From: an uncultured Mediterraneibacter sp.
GTDB taxonomy: Bacteria > Bacillota > Clostridia > Lachnospirales > Lachnospiraceae
DNA length: 50,863 nucleotides
Assembly (NCBI GenBank): GCA_944383695.1
Contig: CALWQP010000021.1
Location: forward strand, 1-50,863
Direction of reading: 5' to 3'
Of the stretch, positions 41,246-50,142 are shown one piece after another; position 1 is the stretch's first letter; every line of letters starts with the position of its first letter. The notes beneath the pieces were generated by a model that was not told the origin of the DNA, ran no database searches, and saw only the letters and a list, made by a program, of their open reading frames with translations. The translations under genes and the position numbers were made by a program.

Positions 41246-42089
41246 CTTTTTCGCTGTTCAGGTAATTATAGATTTCCCGCTTCTGTACACCGCGGTCTTT
41301 GGCTGTCCTCTTCATCGCCTCTTTCTTATCCAGCCCCTGGGAAAGATACAGCTCCATATGCTCTTCGATACTCATATCCTCCCATTTTTCTTTCTCTTCT
41401 CTCAGGATCTCCTCCCGACTGAGCCCCCGGATCACGAGAACACATTCCCCCCTGGGGGCATTTTTTTCATAATACACCGCAGCCTCTGGAAGAGACGCGC
41501 GGTACACGGTCTCATGACGCTTGGTCAGCTCCCTGCATACGCTCACCTGTCGTTCCCCCAGGCGCTCCGCAAGGACCTTTAACGTCTTTACCAGCCTGTG
41601 GGGCGCCTCATACAGCACAATGGTCCGCTGCTCTTTCTCCAGCGTCTCCAGCACGCTCTCCCGCTCTTTTTTATCCGCCGGGAGAAACGCTTCAAATGCA
41701 AATCTCCTGGTGGGCAGCCCGGATATCGTCAGCGCCGTGACGCACGCCGCCGCGCCCGGGACCGCTGTAACCGTGATTCCCGCCTCGTGACACATGCGGA
41801 CCAGTTCCTCCCCGGGATCTGATATGCCCGGTGTCCCGGCATCTGTGATCAGCGCGATATTTTTCCCTTCCAGGAGCTTCTCCACCAGCTTCCTGCCCTT
41901 ATCGTATTTATTATATTCATGATAACTTGTCATAGGGGTCTGGATGTTGAAATGGTTCAGCAGTTTCACGCTGTTGCGCGTGTCTTCCGCTGCGATCAGA
42001 TCCGCTTCCCGCAAAGTGCGTACTGCCCGGAACGTCATATCCTCCAGATTTCCGATGGGCGTCGCGCACAGGTATAACGTTCCCGCCAT
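41238..42089 (-). CDS. rsmI: 16S rRNA 2'-O-ribose methyltransferase RsmI
   Basis: A 283-residue protein with the SAM-binding tetrapyrrole-methylase fold: GTLYLCATPIGNLEDMTFRA, AEDTRNSVKLLNHF, DAGTPGISDPGEELVR, VPGAAACVTALTISGL and EAPHRLVKTL. It methylates C1402 of 16S rRNA. It follows the tRNA1-methyltransferase-like gene by two bases. Confidence 0.96.
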   Translation of the reverse strand: MAGTLYLCATPIGNLEDMTFRAVRTLREADLIAAEDTRNSVKLLNHFNIQTPMTSYHEYNKYDKGRKLVEKLLEGKNIALITDAGTPGISDPGEELVRMCHEAGITVTAVPGAAACVTALTISGLPTRRFAFEAFLPADKKERESVLETLEKEQRTIVLYEAPHRLVKTLKVLAERLGERQVSVCRELTKRHETVYRASLPEAAVYYEKNAPRGECVLVIRGLSREEILREEKEKWEDMSIEEHMELYLSQGLDKKEAMKRTAKDRGVQKREIYNYLNSEKEK

Positions 42090-42091
42090 TC

Positions 42092-42847
42092 TCAGCTCCT
42101 CCTTCCCTGCCTGTCATTATTCTCTGTGTCCCCCTCCGGTCTGTCATAGATGATGATGGGCGGTTCCACCGTCACTCTCGGCTTCGCGCCTCTCACTCCC
42201 TCTATCAGCACCATGGCGGGCTCTCTGTCTATATGCGGATAAATAAACTGTATCCGTTTCGGCTCGATCTTGTAATAATTCATCTTGATCATGATCTCTG
42301 TCAGGCGGAAAGGGCGATGGATCATATAGAATCTTCCCTTGTCCTGTAAAAGCCGCATACTTTCTCTTAAAATGTCATCCAGGGAGCACAGCACCTCGTG
42401 CCGCGCCACCGCCCTGGCGCTGTCCGAATTGCGGAGTCCATGCTCTGCGAGCATGTAAGGCGGATTCGTTGTGATCACATCAAAAAAGGCCGGCTTAAAT
42501 ATCTCCGCCGCCTCTTTGATATCTCCGGTCACGATCTCGATCCGGTCCTTCAGGTGGTTGTGGAGCACGCTGCGGCGCGCCATCTCCGCAATGTCCTGCT
42601 GGATCTCAAGCCCGGTGAATTTTCTGCCCTGCGTCTTTGCCGAAAGGAGAAGGGGGATGATCCCATTCCCAGTGCCCATATCCAGCACAGTCTCTCCCGG
42701 CTTTACTCTGGCAAAATCCGACAGGAACACCGCATCCACTCCGAAGCAGAATTTGTCCGGGTCCTGGATGATCTCCAGCCCGCCGAGCTGAAGGTCATCC
42801 AGGCGCTCCCCATCTCTCACCAGAGACGCGCCTGTCTTATTTGTCAT
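42092..42847 (-). CDS. tRNA1(Val)-(adenine N6) methyltransferase-like protein
   Basis: A 251-residue class I methyltransferase. The SAM loop reads VLDMGTGNGIIPLLL, and the N6-adenine catalytic motif is NPPY (ITTNPPYM). The YfiC/TrmN6 family start is conserved (DLQLGGLEIIQDPDKFCFGVDAVFLSDF). It overlaps ricT by 11 bases. In E. coli the enzyme modifies A37 of tRNA-Val. Confidence 0.92.
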   Translation of the reverse strand: MTNKTGASLVRDGERLDDLQLGGLEIIQDPDKFCFGVDAVFLSDFARVKPGETVLDMGTGNGIIPLLLSAKTQGRKFTGLEIQQDIAEMARRSVLHNHLKDRIEIVTGDIKEAAEIFKPAFFDVITTNPPYMLAEHGLRNSDSARAVARHEVLCSLDDILRESMRLLQDKGRFYMIHRPFRLTEIMIKMNYYKIEPKRIQFIYPHIDREPAMVLIEGVRGAKPRVTVEPPIIIYDRPEGDTENNDRQGRRS

Positions 42848-43742
42848 TTAACTTTGACGCTCCTTCTCCTTTTTCCAATTCCGCCAGCTTCTTCATCTCT
42901 TCTTTTGAGACTTTCTGTTTTTTTCTCCGCGGTTTAAATTTCAGCTCGTCCGCCTGGTACTCGCGGATCTCCTTCTCATCATCTTCCAGGTTCACCACGA
43001 CCTTTACCTGCCTGCGCAGAACGCTCAGCGAGTGGACCACGCCTGTGAGTCCATCGTTCGTTGTGACAGTATCGCCCACGGAAGGAAGCTGGCTGTTCAG
43101 CTCTTCGTAGGTCTCTTCTTCATTTGTAAGACAGCACATGAGCCTTCCGCACACTCCTGATATCTTTGTCGGATTCAGGGAAAGGTTCTGTTCCTTTGCC
43201 ATCTTGATGGACACTGCCGAGAATTCGGTCAGATAGGTGCTGCAACACAGCGGACGCCCGCAGATGCCGATGCCGCCCCGGATCTTCGTCTCATCCCGCA
43301 CCCCGATCTGACGGAGCTCGATCCGCGTGCGGAACACAGCCGCCAGGTCTTTTACCAGCTCGCGGAAATCGATGCGCCCATCCGCAGTAAAATAAAACAA
43401 AATCTTATTTCCGTCAAATGTATATTCTACATCGATCAGCTTCATTTCAAGATTATGTTTGCGGATTTTTTCCAGGCAGATCTTGAATGCCTCTTTTTCT
43501 TTCTGCTTATTTTTTTCCACAGTCTTGCGGTCCTCTTCGTTGGCAAGCCGGATGACGGACTTAAGCGGCTGCACCACATCCTCGTCCTTCACATCTTTCG
43601 GCCCGCTCACCACGCGGCCGGACTCCACTCCGCGCGCGGTCTCAACGATCACGTTGTCGCCCTGCCTGATATCAAACTTTCCCGGCGCGAAGAAATAAAT
43701 CTTTCCTGCCGTCCGGAATCTTACTCCGATCACTTTTGTCAT
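42837..43742 (-). CDS. ricT: PSP1-domain regulator RicT (YaaT)
   Basis: A 301-residue protein: PSP1 domain (GVRFRTAGKIYFFAPG..., KLIDVEYTFDGNKILFYFTADGRIDFRELVKDL) and the Fe-S cysteines in GICGRPLCCSTYL and GVCGRLMCCLTNE. In B. subtilis RicT works with RicA and RicF on RNase Y-dependent mRNA processing and sporulation phosphorelay. AAAGGAG precedes the ATG. The C-terminal Lys-rich tail is extended. It lies next to holB as usual. Confidence 0.95.
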   Translation of the reverse strand: MTKVIGVRFRTAGKIYFFAPGKFDIRQGDNVIVETARGVESGRVVSGPKDVKDEDVVQPLKSVIRLANEEDRKTVEKNKQKEKEAFKICLEKIRKHNLEMKLIDVEYTFDGNKILFYFTADGRIDFRELVKDLAAVFRTRIELRQIGVRDETKIRGGIGICGRPLCCSTYLTEFSAVSIKMAKEQNLSLNPTKISGVCGRLMCCLTNEEETYEELNSQLPSVGDTVTTNDGLTGVVHSLSVLRRQVKVVVNLEDDEKEIREYQADELKFKPRRKKQKVSKEEMKKLAELEKGEGASKLNDK

Positions 43743-43746
43743 TTTG

Positions 43747-44742
43747 TCAGTTCTCCTTTATTGTCAGCAAGAGTAGCTCCATCGTCAGTTCAAAATTGAC
43801 GTTTGCTTTTATCCTTGCCTTTGCTTTTTCTATCCCATCCAGTATGTTCTCGATCCCCTCATAAGAGCTCTTGCTCGCCCTTTCCCTGATGTACTTCATC
43901 TGGTCGGAAAATACGACGCGGTCGACGCTTTTTGTGGCTTTGTATATGAGCACATCCCTGTACCAGACCGCGATGATATCCAGGTAATCATTGATCTCCA
44001 GCTTATACGACATGCATCGCTTTACCGCGTCCATCAGGTCCGGCACTGTCATGTCGTCAATATTCCTCAACAGATGCACCGCCTCTTCTTTTATCTCATT
44101 GAAATGTTCCGAATTGGCCAGCATGATCGCCTTTCCCATGTTCCCCTGGGCAAACGCCACGCACACATCCGCCTTGTAATCCGGAATTTCCATATGCTCC
44201 ATGAGATATTTCCTGACGAGCTGGTCTTTGATATTCCTCAGCTTCATCATCACGCACCTGGAACGTATCGTGGGCAGGAGCGTGTCCGCGTTCTCCGTAA
44301 GGAGCATGATCACCGCATACTGGGGCGGTTCCTCGATGGTCTTGAGGAGCGCGTTCTGAGCCTGTACGCTCATGAGGTCCGCATCCGCAATGATATAAAT
44401 CTTATATTGACTGCTGTACGGACGGATCACGATGTCGTCATTGACCTGCACCCGGATGTCGTCTACGCTGATCGTGTTCGGCTTCTCATGGGTAACCCGG
44501 ATGATGTCCGGCTGGTTTCCGCTCAGCGCCTGTCTGCACGACTGGCATTTCCCGCATGCGTCTCCGTCCTCATCCCTGTCCTGACACTGCAGGCTCATGG
44601 CAAACAGATTGGCAAGCAGTTTCTTCCCTGAGCCTCGCTCTCCGTTCAGGATATAGGCATGGGAGACCGCGTCCGCCGTCACCGCATTCTCAATGTATTT
44701 TATAATGTTTTTGTGTCCAACTACATCTTTAAAGCTGCTCAT
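43747..44742 (-). CDS. holB: DNA polymerase III subunit delta'
   Basis: A 331-residue clamp-loader subunit (ATG at 44742 with AGGTGA upstream; a GTG three codons earlier is less likely). GERGSGKKLLANLFA is the P-loop equivalent, CQDRDEDGDACGKCQSCRQ the zinc site, YIIADADLMSVQAQNALLKTIEEPPQYAVIMLLT and SRC the sensor region. With delta and DnaX it loads the beta clamp. An extended -10 (TGTTATACT) lies in the gap upstream. Confidence 0.94.
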   Translation of the reverse strand: MSSFKDVVGHKNIIKYIENAVTADAVSHAYILNGERGSGKKLLANLFAMSLQCQDRDEDGDACGKCQSCRQALSGNQPDIIRVTHEKPNTISVDDIRVQVNDDIVIRPYSSQYKIYIIADADLMSVQAQNALLKTIEEPPQYAVIMLLTENADTLLPTIRSRCVMMKLRNIKDQLVRKYLMEHMEIPDYKADVCVAFAQGNMGKAIMLANSEHFNEIKEEAVHLLRNIDDMTVPDLMDAVKRCMSYKLEINDYLDIIAVWYRDVLIYKATKSVDRVVFSDQMKYIRERASKSSYEGIENILDGIEKAKARIKANVNFELTMELLLLTIKEN

Positions 44743-44832
44743 CTCTATCACCTGCCATATATGAATTCCCTTTCGGGATGATTATCTGCACTCTTTTAGT
44801 ATAACACATTATCTGTCAAAGTCATACCCCAT

Positions 44833-45411
44833 TCATTGTCGGATATACGCCTCGATCTCTGACAGACATTCATCCAGATCGATATTCACGAATCGTCTGC
44901 TGATCCCCGCCCTGGCAAGGTTCTCTTCTGAAAAATCCTCCGCATCCGCCAGAAATCTCCTGCACAGTTCCGCATATTTGGGCTCCGCCTGTCTTCGCTC
45001 CCGCTCTACTGCCCTGGCCAGGCGCAGTCCGTCCTCCACCTCGATATAGACCGGGACCATCTTTTCCTCACCGAAATATTCTCGGAGCGCCTGATAAGAT
45101 ACAAGCGTTCCGATGACCAGATAATCGTGGGTTTCCAGGCTGATCTGTCCGTCATCCGCTGTGAAATACGTCCAGACTCCGCACTTTGTATCATAGGAGC
45201 GCACCTCGATCACCTGTCCGGCTTCCTGCATCTCCCGCAGACGTTCCTCGTCCACAAAGAAATACTCCACTCCGTCGCGCTCTCCTTCCCTGATGGGGCG
45301 TGTCGTGTACGGCACGATGGTGCGGAACCGGGGGTAAGCTTCCATCAGTTTTTTATAGATCGTATCTTTTCCGGAAGAACTCTTTCCCATCACATAATAA
45401 ATCTTACCCAT
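44833..45411 (-). CDS. Guanylate-kinase-like protein
   Basis: A 192-residue P-loop kinase: YYVMGKSSSGKDTIYKKL, TIVPYTTRPIREGERDGVEYFFVDEERL and TKCGVWTYFTADDG. It follows the guanylate kinase plan (P-loop, GMP-binding TTRP...G..Y.F) but with Cys/Trp changes near the GMP site and a divergent lid, so it may not be the housekeeping Gmk. The start at 45411 overlaps the decarboxylase stop by eight bases (ATGGGTAA), which means coupling. Confidence 0.85.
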   Translation of the reverse strand: MGKIYYVMGKSSSGKDTIYKKLMEAYPRFRTIVPYTTRPIREGERDGVEYFFVDEERLREMQEAGQVIEVRSYDTKCGVWTYFTADDGQISLETHDYLVIGTLVSYQALREYFGEEKMVPVYIEVEDGLRLARAVERERRQAEPKYAELCRRFLADAEDFSEENLARAGISRRFVNIDLDECLSEIEAYIRQ

Positions 45412-46906
45412 TGACCAGCGCCTTGACCTTTCCCCGCAGCTCTGTGCCTTCCACACAGAAGCCTGCGGCTTCATATTTTTTCAATTGTTCCGCTGTCTCT
45501 GCCGAAACTTTCTCTCCCGGCACAGTCAGCGGAATTCCCGGCGGATAGATGTATGCATACTCAAGGACCACTCTCCCCGCACATTCCGACAGGGGTATAT
45601 ACTCTGCGTTTTCCAGAGCTTCCGCCTGCGCCGGCGTATATATCTGCTCGTTTTCCGGCGCTTCCGCCTGCGCCGATGTGCATATCTGCTCGTCTTCCGG
45701 CGCCGCTGCTGTCGGGCGCTGTCCTGCTCTCCCGGGCAGATATGCATCATTTCTTTCTCTTTTTATGTTTTTTGCAAGTTTTCCGTCAATTTCAGTCAGG
45801 GCAGATACCAGGCACTCCAGTCCTTCCTCTGTATCAGCAGGAGACGTCATGGCAACTACATAAGACGCTGCCGCCATCTCCATCTGTAGTAAATATTTTT
45901 CTTTTAAAACACGATATAAATCTTTTCCAATAAATCTTTTTATTTCTCCTTTTTCTCTTATCACACATCCCGCTGCTGAGATCACGAACTTAGATATGTC
46001 ATAGTGGTCTGTCTCTACAAGCTTCAGATACCGGAGGGCCCGAAGCCTCTCTCTTGTTTGCCGGAGAAGCTGTACATATGAGCCAAACATATCTTCCGCT
46101 CTCTCCTCAAGCAAACGGACGCACTCATCGATACCAGCCATCAGCACATAGGATGGACTACTGGACTGGAGCATATGAAGATACCTGCGCACCCGCTTCC
46201 GGTCCACGGCCTGTCCGTTCATATGCAGAAGTGCTGTCTGGGTCAGGGAGGGAAGAGTCTTATGCAGGCTGTGTATAACCACGTCCGCTCCCAACACGTT
46301 TCCATTTTCCGGAAATGCCGGGTGGAATCCGAAATGAGCTCCGTGGGCCTCATCCAGAATGAGTATGCCCCCTCTTCTGTGGACGATATCAGCAATGCTT
46401 CTTATGTCAGAAACAACACCGTCATAGGAAGGAGATGTGATGACAGCCACCTTTATATCCGGATTCTCCTCCAGCAGCCTCTCTGCTTTTTCAGGGAGTA
46501 CCTGTGCATTCAGTTCTGTCCCCCGCAGAAGTTCAGGATAGAGGTAGACTGGTTCAAGTTCATTGAGGAGGACTGCGTTATACACGGATCTGTGGCAGTT
46601 GCGCGCCATGAGGATCTTCCCCCCCCTCCTGGTACAGCCGAGCACTGCGCTCAGTATCCCCACCGTACTTCCATTGATAAGATAATGCGTCTCCCCTGCA
46701 TGATAAACAGACGCAGCCTTCTCCTGCGCCTGTTTCAGCAGCCCATCCGCATGGTGCAGATCGTCAAAGCCTTCAATCTCTGTGATGTCGATCTCATAAG
46801 GAAGGTCCGCTCCGGTCACACTGCCGTTCCGCTTGTGTCCCGGCATGTGGAATCCATAATAGCCGGATGAAGCGTAATCCTTCAGTTTTTTATATAAATA
46901 TTCCAT
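45404..46906 (-). CDS. Orn/Lys/Arg decarboxylase family protein (YaaO-like)
   Basis: A 500-residue PLP enzyme of the aminotransferase-fold decarboxylases. GFHMPGHKRNG at the start, LINGSTVGILSAVLGC, ITSPSYDGVVSDI, LILDEAHGAHFGFHP and the PLP Lys in HSLHKTLPSLTQTALLH. The C-terminal domain is split by a low-complexity insert (about 400-437) made of 14-residue repeats. Such genes lie near holB/ricT/gmk in many Firmicutes. The substrate amino acid is not evident. Confidence 0.92.
   Translation of the reverse strand: MEYLYKKLKDYASSGYYGFHMPGHKRNGSVTGADLPYEIDITEIEGFDDLHHADGLLKQAQEKAASVYHAGETHYLINGSTVGILSAVLGCTRRGGKILMARNCHRSVYNAVLLNELEPVYLYPELLRGTELNAQVLPEKAERLLEENPDIKVAVITSPSYDGVVSDIRSIADIVHRRGGILILDEAHGAHFGFHPAFPENGNVLGADVVIHSLHKTLPSLTQTALLHMNGQAVDRKRVRRYLHMLQSSSPSYVLMAGIDECVRLLEERAEDMFGSYVQLLRQTRERLRALRYLKLVETDHYDISKFVISAAGCVIREKGEIKRFIGKDLYRVLKEKYLLQMEMAAASYVVAMTSPADTEEGLECLVSALTEIDGKLAKNIKRERNDAYLPGRAGQRPTAAAPEDEQICTSAQAEAPENEQIYTPAQAEALENAEYIPLSECAGRVVLEYAYIYPPGIPLTVPGEKVSAETAEQLKKYEAAGFCVEGTELRGKVKALVNG
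45594..45701. repeat. 42-base tandem repeat inside the decarboxylase gene
   Basis: Two clear 42-base units (45618-45659 and 45660-45701) and a decayed partial third encode repeats such as APENEQIYTPAQAE. They keep the frame and insert between the catalytic and C-terminal parts. Confidence 0.8.
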
Positions 46907-47096
46907 ATTGCCGCTCCATGTTGTTGTGTTTGCCTGGTTCCTATTTTAACACACGCAAAAGGGGTTTACCATTATTCTTCTTTAATTAATTGTTAACTCG
47001 TTTTTTATATAATCAACACATATTGCTCACAAATTCCGGTTATATTATAGGCAAATAAAGCAGAGATGCTTTTTCACATATATTTTCTCTTTTCTC

Positions 47097-47122
47097 AGCC
47101 GGTGATTTTATCCCGGCTTTTT
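47097..47122 (+). terminator. Hairpin with T-run on the plus strand
   Basis: AGCCGG and CCGGCT pair around a ten-base loop, followed by TTTTTT in the plus direction. No plus-strand gene lies before it; an A+T-rich stretch from about 46980 has promoter-like TATAAT text. On the minus strand it covers the end of the next gene. Confidence 0.5.
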
Positions 47123-47443
47123 TGCACCAATGCGCTGTGCGCCGCCTCTGCCTGCGTTTAAATACACGGTACACTCTTCTCCGAGAGTTTCATATATTGC
47201 GTACGCCAGAGTTCCGTTATAGAGCAGAAATCCTGTTGAATAGCCCTCCGCCGAAAAGGCATCCACAGCTGCTCTGATCCCGGTCATCAGAGTCTCTGCT
47301 GGGATGAGCGCCTCTGCCGCATTGCCGGCACAGCCGACTGTTGCTGCCGAGACAACCACCGCAAAAATAAGAAGCAGGACGCTCCACTTTCTGTATAGCG
47401 TCCTGGCTTCGTTCTGTATATTAACTCTGTGCCGTGTATCCAT
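47108..47443 (-). CDS. Hypothetical small membrane or lipoprotein, 111 residues
   Basis: A protein with a basic N-terminus, one hydrophobic segment (SVLLLIFAVVVSAATVGC) ending in a lipobox-like VGCAG, and a short outer part (MTGIRAAVDAFSAEGYSTGFLLYNG...YETLGEECTVYL). I do not recognise it. No strong ribosome site is seen. It lies alone between the decarboxylase gene and the decayed surface locus. Confidence 0.45.
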   Translation of the reverse strand: MDTRHRVNIQNEARTLYRKWSVLLLIFAVVVSAATVGCAGNAAEALIPAETLMTGIRAAVDAFSAEGYSTGFLLYNGTLAYAIYETLGEECTVYLNAGRGGAQRIGAKKPG

Positions 47444-47680
47444 ATCCGCCGCTTACCTCTTAAGATTTTCTTAATATTTATTATCTTATCACATTAACGT
47501 TTTTTCATACAATAAGCGGACATAGAGACTTAACATTTGGAACACAGATTGTTCACTTTCGGGCGCCCTGTCGGGTTTGAGATAATCCGCGCTCATAACG
47601 GCCCCCAAATGCATCAGCGGGGAATTTCAAAAATCCCGCCCCAACTGTTGACTTAGAGTCCCAAAATAATAAATGTCTCT
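47444..47680. other. Intergenic stretch with an inverted repeat
   Basis: No gene is seen. An imperfect hairpin (GCGGGGAATTTC / AAAAATCCCGC) lies at 47617-47639, next to GTTGACTTAGAGTCCC, which looks like the end of a lost insertion sequence or small mobile repeat. Confidence 0.35.
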
Positions 47681-47996
47681 TTAAGAAACAGCACGGAGTA
47701 TCATCTGCATATCATACTGCTCCGTCTCTTCTTTTACTGCGAACTCATGATTGTAGTATATATTTATGGTTTCAGGAATACCGGCTTCTTCCTTCGCCAG
47801 AATAAATAGATATCCGCTGCATTCCCTTCCCGCGTCCAGCGTTTCTTTAAAATCTGAGTCTATTTCATTTAACAGCACTGCATCTAGCCAGATCCTGCTT
47901 ATTTCTTTGCTTTGTCTACGGTGTGCTGCTGCAACCTGAGAGCGTCAGCAGACATGTCAACACTATAGCCGCAGAAAGCAGAAACCTTTGTTTCAT
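47681..47996 (-). pseudogene. Relic of an L lipoprotein
   Basis: From the ATG at 47994-47996 the text reads a lipoprotein signal (MKQRFLLSAAIVLTCLLTLSGCSSTP) and then an in-frame TAG. After a deletion of roughly 90 codons and a frame change, the C-terminal third continues as LLNEIDSDFKETLDAGRECSGYLF...ETEQYDMQMILRAVS. That part matches L copy a closely (VLLNEVDTDFQETLDAGKECKGYLF). It is non-functional. It overlaps the M2 relic stop as TAATG, keeping the original gene junction. Confidence 0.85.
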
Positions 47997-48098
47997 TATT
48001 CCACAACCTCCAGTATTGTGGTAATGACGCCCGAATTCATTTCCTGGGTATAATCGCTTAGCTGCCCTGTCTCTATTCTCAGTTCAACATCGATAGAT
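47996..48098 (-). pseudogene. Relic of an M2 gene, last 33 codons
   Basis: The minus strand reads DVELRIETGQLSDYTQEMNSGVITTILEVVE and a stop. It matches the end of M2 copy a (DIQVTVETGLLDDYTQPMNNGVIASKLEV). Upstream, the reading frame is lost at about 48098, which must be a deletion junction, since the signal peptidase relic begins about 100 bases away. Confidence 0.85.
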
Positions 48099-48198
48099 TA
48101 CCCTATATCTCTTTGAATGTATACCTCTAAGATTTGCATTCTTTGTTTTATTAAATGTTTTTTCCCTGTTTATCTTCCAGTTTTTCCCGAGTATTCTG

Positions 48199-48762
48199 TC
48201 AGTTTTTCCTGAGTATCGCCAGTACTTTTCCCTCTATATCAGCCAAAGATATCGGGCCATAATCCCTTGAATCCATAGAATTCTCCCTGTTGTCCCCCAT
48301 GAGAAAATACTCATCTTCTCCCAGCGTGATAGGGTATTCCTAGATCGCACTCCTCCGGGTGACGCCCTGAGCATACTCTTCCGCCTGTTCTTCTCCATCT
48401 ATCATGATGATCCCGGTACGCTCATCGATGTACACTTCTTCGCCGGGCAGTCCTACTACCCGCTTAATCAGCACCCGGCCGTCATCTACCCGGGCAAGGA
48501 CTACATCTCCCCGCTTCAGGGCACCGTGAATTCTGGCAAACAGCACCAGGTCCGAATCCTGATAGTTTGGGACCATGGAGCTACCCTCCACTACCGCCAT
48601 GCCAAAAAATACTCTGAACAGCAGAAATATAAAAAGAAGCAGAAGCGCCGTCCCGATAAGCCATCGCTTCTGGTCTTTTTTATCCTTTCTCCCATTTTCC
48701 AGTCTTGTGCGGATCGCCTGCTGTACATCCCTCTCCAATCTTTCAACTTCATTCATTTCCAT
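48199..48762 (-). pseudogene. Signal peptidase I pseudogene
   Basis: The frame from the ATG at 48762 encodes the first 140 residues (GSSMVPNYQDSDLV with the Ser and VLIKRVVGLPGE with the Lys), then a TAG at 48340-48342 where the intact paralogue has GAG. The same frame continues after it (EYPITLGEDEYFLMGDNRENSMDSRDYG) to TGA at 48199-48201. So one base change broke the gene and removed box E. The intact copy is at 34299-34856. Confidence 0.9.
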
Positions 48763-49255
48763 GGCTCAGGTCCTCGATCTGCTTCAGAATTTCTCTGACT
48801 TTCCCGCTGAAGGCTTCTCCTTCTTGCTTCAGCCGCTCTGTTTTTTTCTTATATTCCTGCAGCGCCCGGGTATACCTCTCCTGCAGCGCCGCTATCTTCT
48901 TTTCTTCTTCCTTTGCCCGCTTCTGCGTTTCTTAAAGTATCTGCGCGGCTTCCTCTTCCGCTCTTGTCACTGCATGTTCACGATACTCCTGAATCTGCTT
49001 CATGCTCTCCAGCAGCTCTGTGCTTTTTTTCTGGTACTCCTCCTGCCTTTTCTGAGCACTATCTTCCAACTGGCTCTGCGTATCACAGAGTTCCCGGATG
49101 AGATCTTCATACATCCCGCAGATATCTCCGATCTTCTCCATCACGTCTTCCTCGCTGCAGCCACCCAGAGACTTTTTCTTGAATTCAATCTCCTCAATAT
49201 AGCGAGCAATTTCACTCAGACCCTCTAATTCTTTGATCTCCACGGTTCTTCTCAC
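48749..49255 (-). pseudogene. DivIVA-like coiled-coil pseudogene
   Basis: The frame starts at 49255 (MRRTVEIKELEGLSEIARYIEEIEFKKKSLGGCSEED) and meets TAA at 48932-48934, where the paralogue has GAG/GAA (Glu). It then continues in frame (ETQKRAKEEEKKIAALQERY...VREILKQIEDLSHG) to a stop overlapping the signal peptidase start by 14 bases. A single nonsense change broke it. Confidence 0.9.
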
Positions 49256-49280
49256 CCTTTCTCTGATATATTTCTGTCCT

Positions 49281-49754
49281 CTATGCCTCTTTCCGGCAAA
49301 ATGATTCTATTTCCCCTATCGTCACTATGCTCCCGCCTTCTGCGGATCCTCCGTATGTCTTCAGGATATCTGCAAGGCTCAGGGAGGCCCATTTCTTCTC
49401 TATCTCTTTTTGCATAGCCTGATAAAAGCGCCGCACCGCACAATTATTTACTGCGTTCCGGCTGCAGTACTCATCGGGCTCCAGACATCGGTTGATCATT
49501 GTGGAGGTCTCCATAACGCGTATCACGTCCAGCCAGGTGATCTTATCCAGCGGCTTCAGCAGATAGTATCCGCCATGGGAGCCGGAAGCGGATCTGATCA
49601 GCCCTGCCCCTCGCAGTTTTGTAGCTATTTTAAGAATATATTTAGGAGGAATCCTCATCTCCTCTGCAATAGTCGTTCCCGGTTTTTTTACATCCATTTC
49701 TCCCAAGCACAAGAGCAGTCTAATGGCGTAGTCTGTTGTAATATTTAGCTGCAT
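49281..49754 (-). CDS. Rrf2-family transcriptional regulator, copy 2
   Basis: A 157-residue regulator, close paralogue of the gene at 35406-35879 (MQLNITTDYAIRLLLCLGEMDVKKPG). The cysteine pattern CLEPDEYC...CSRNAVNNC keeps C-x6-C-x7-C. AAGGAGG precedes the ATG at 49754, and TATAAT lies 29-34 bases further upstream. All genes downstream are broken, so this may be a surviving regulator acting in trans on copy 1, or a gene that has not decayed yet. Confidence 0.88.
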   Translation of the reverse strand: MQLNITTDYAIRLLLCLGEMDVKKPGTTIAEEMRIPPKYILKIATKLRGAGLIRSASGSHGGYYLLKPLDKITWLDVIRVMETSTMINRCLEPDEYCSRNAVNNCAVRRFYQAMQKEIEKKWASLSLADILKTYGGSAEGGSIVTIGEIESFCRKEA

Positions 49755-49827
49755 GTTTCCTCCTTTTAGTCTGTCTATTATATTTGGCCATCCTATCAAA
49801 ATGTCAGTCCATTGTAAATTTGCAAAT

Positions 49828-49856
49828 AAAAAGCTGCACCCGCTTAAGGGCGCAGC
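49828..49856 (-). terminator. Terminator of the rRNA-tRNA operon
   Basis: On the minus strand GCTGCGCCC pairs with GGGTGCAGC around TTAAGC, followed by TTTTTATTT, 55 bases past tRNA-Lys. Confidence 0.85.
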
Positions 49857-49910
49857 GCTGTTCCGTCCTAAATGTAAGACCCTCTCCGACGAGCGGATGG
49901 GAACGGTCAA

Positions 49911-49983
49911 TGAGCGTGCGGGGATTCGAACCCCGGACAACTTGATTAAAAGTCAAGTGCTCTACCAACTGAGCTACACGCCC
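49911..49983 (-). tRNA. tRNA-Lys (anticodon TTT)
   Basis: Acceptor GGGCGTG/CACGCTC, anticodon loop ACTTTTAA with TTT, T arm CCGGGGTTCGAATCCCCG, and discriminator A. Last gene of the rRNA-linked tRNA cluster. Confidence 0.95.
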
Positions 49984-50044
49984 TTATTTAATTCTATTTA
50001 GTTATATTCTCTGCATTTTCACGCTGATTTATTACAGAGAAAAA

Positions 50045-50117
<73 letters not shown>

Positions 50118-50142
50118 ATTCAACACGTTTAATACGTGTAAG

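Noticed and set aside
47560..47680. Insertion sequence end at GGGACTCTAAGTCAACAGTT (minus strand)
   Set aside because: The text resembles the inverted repeat of some IS elements, but there is no transposase and no matching second end.
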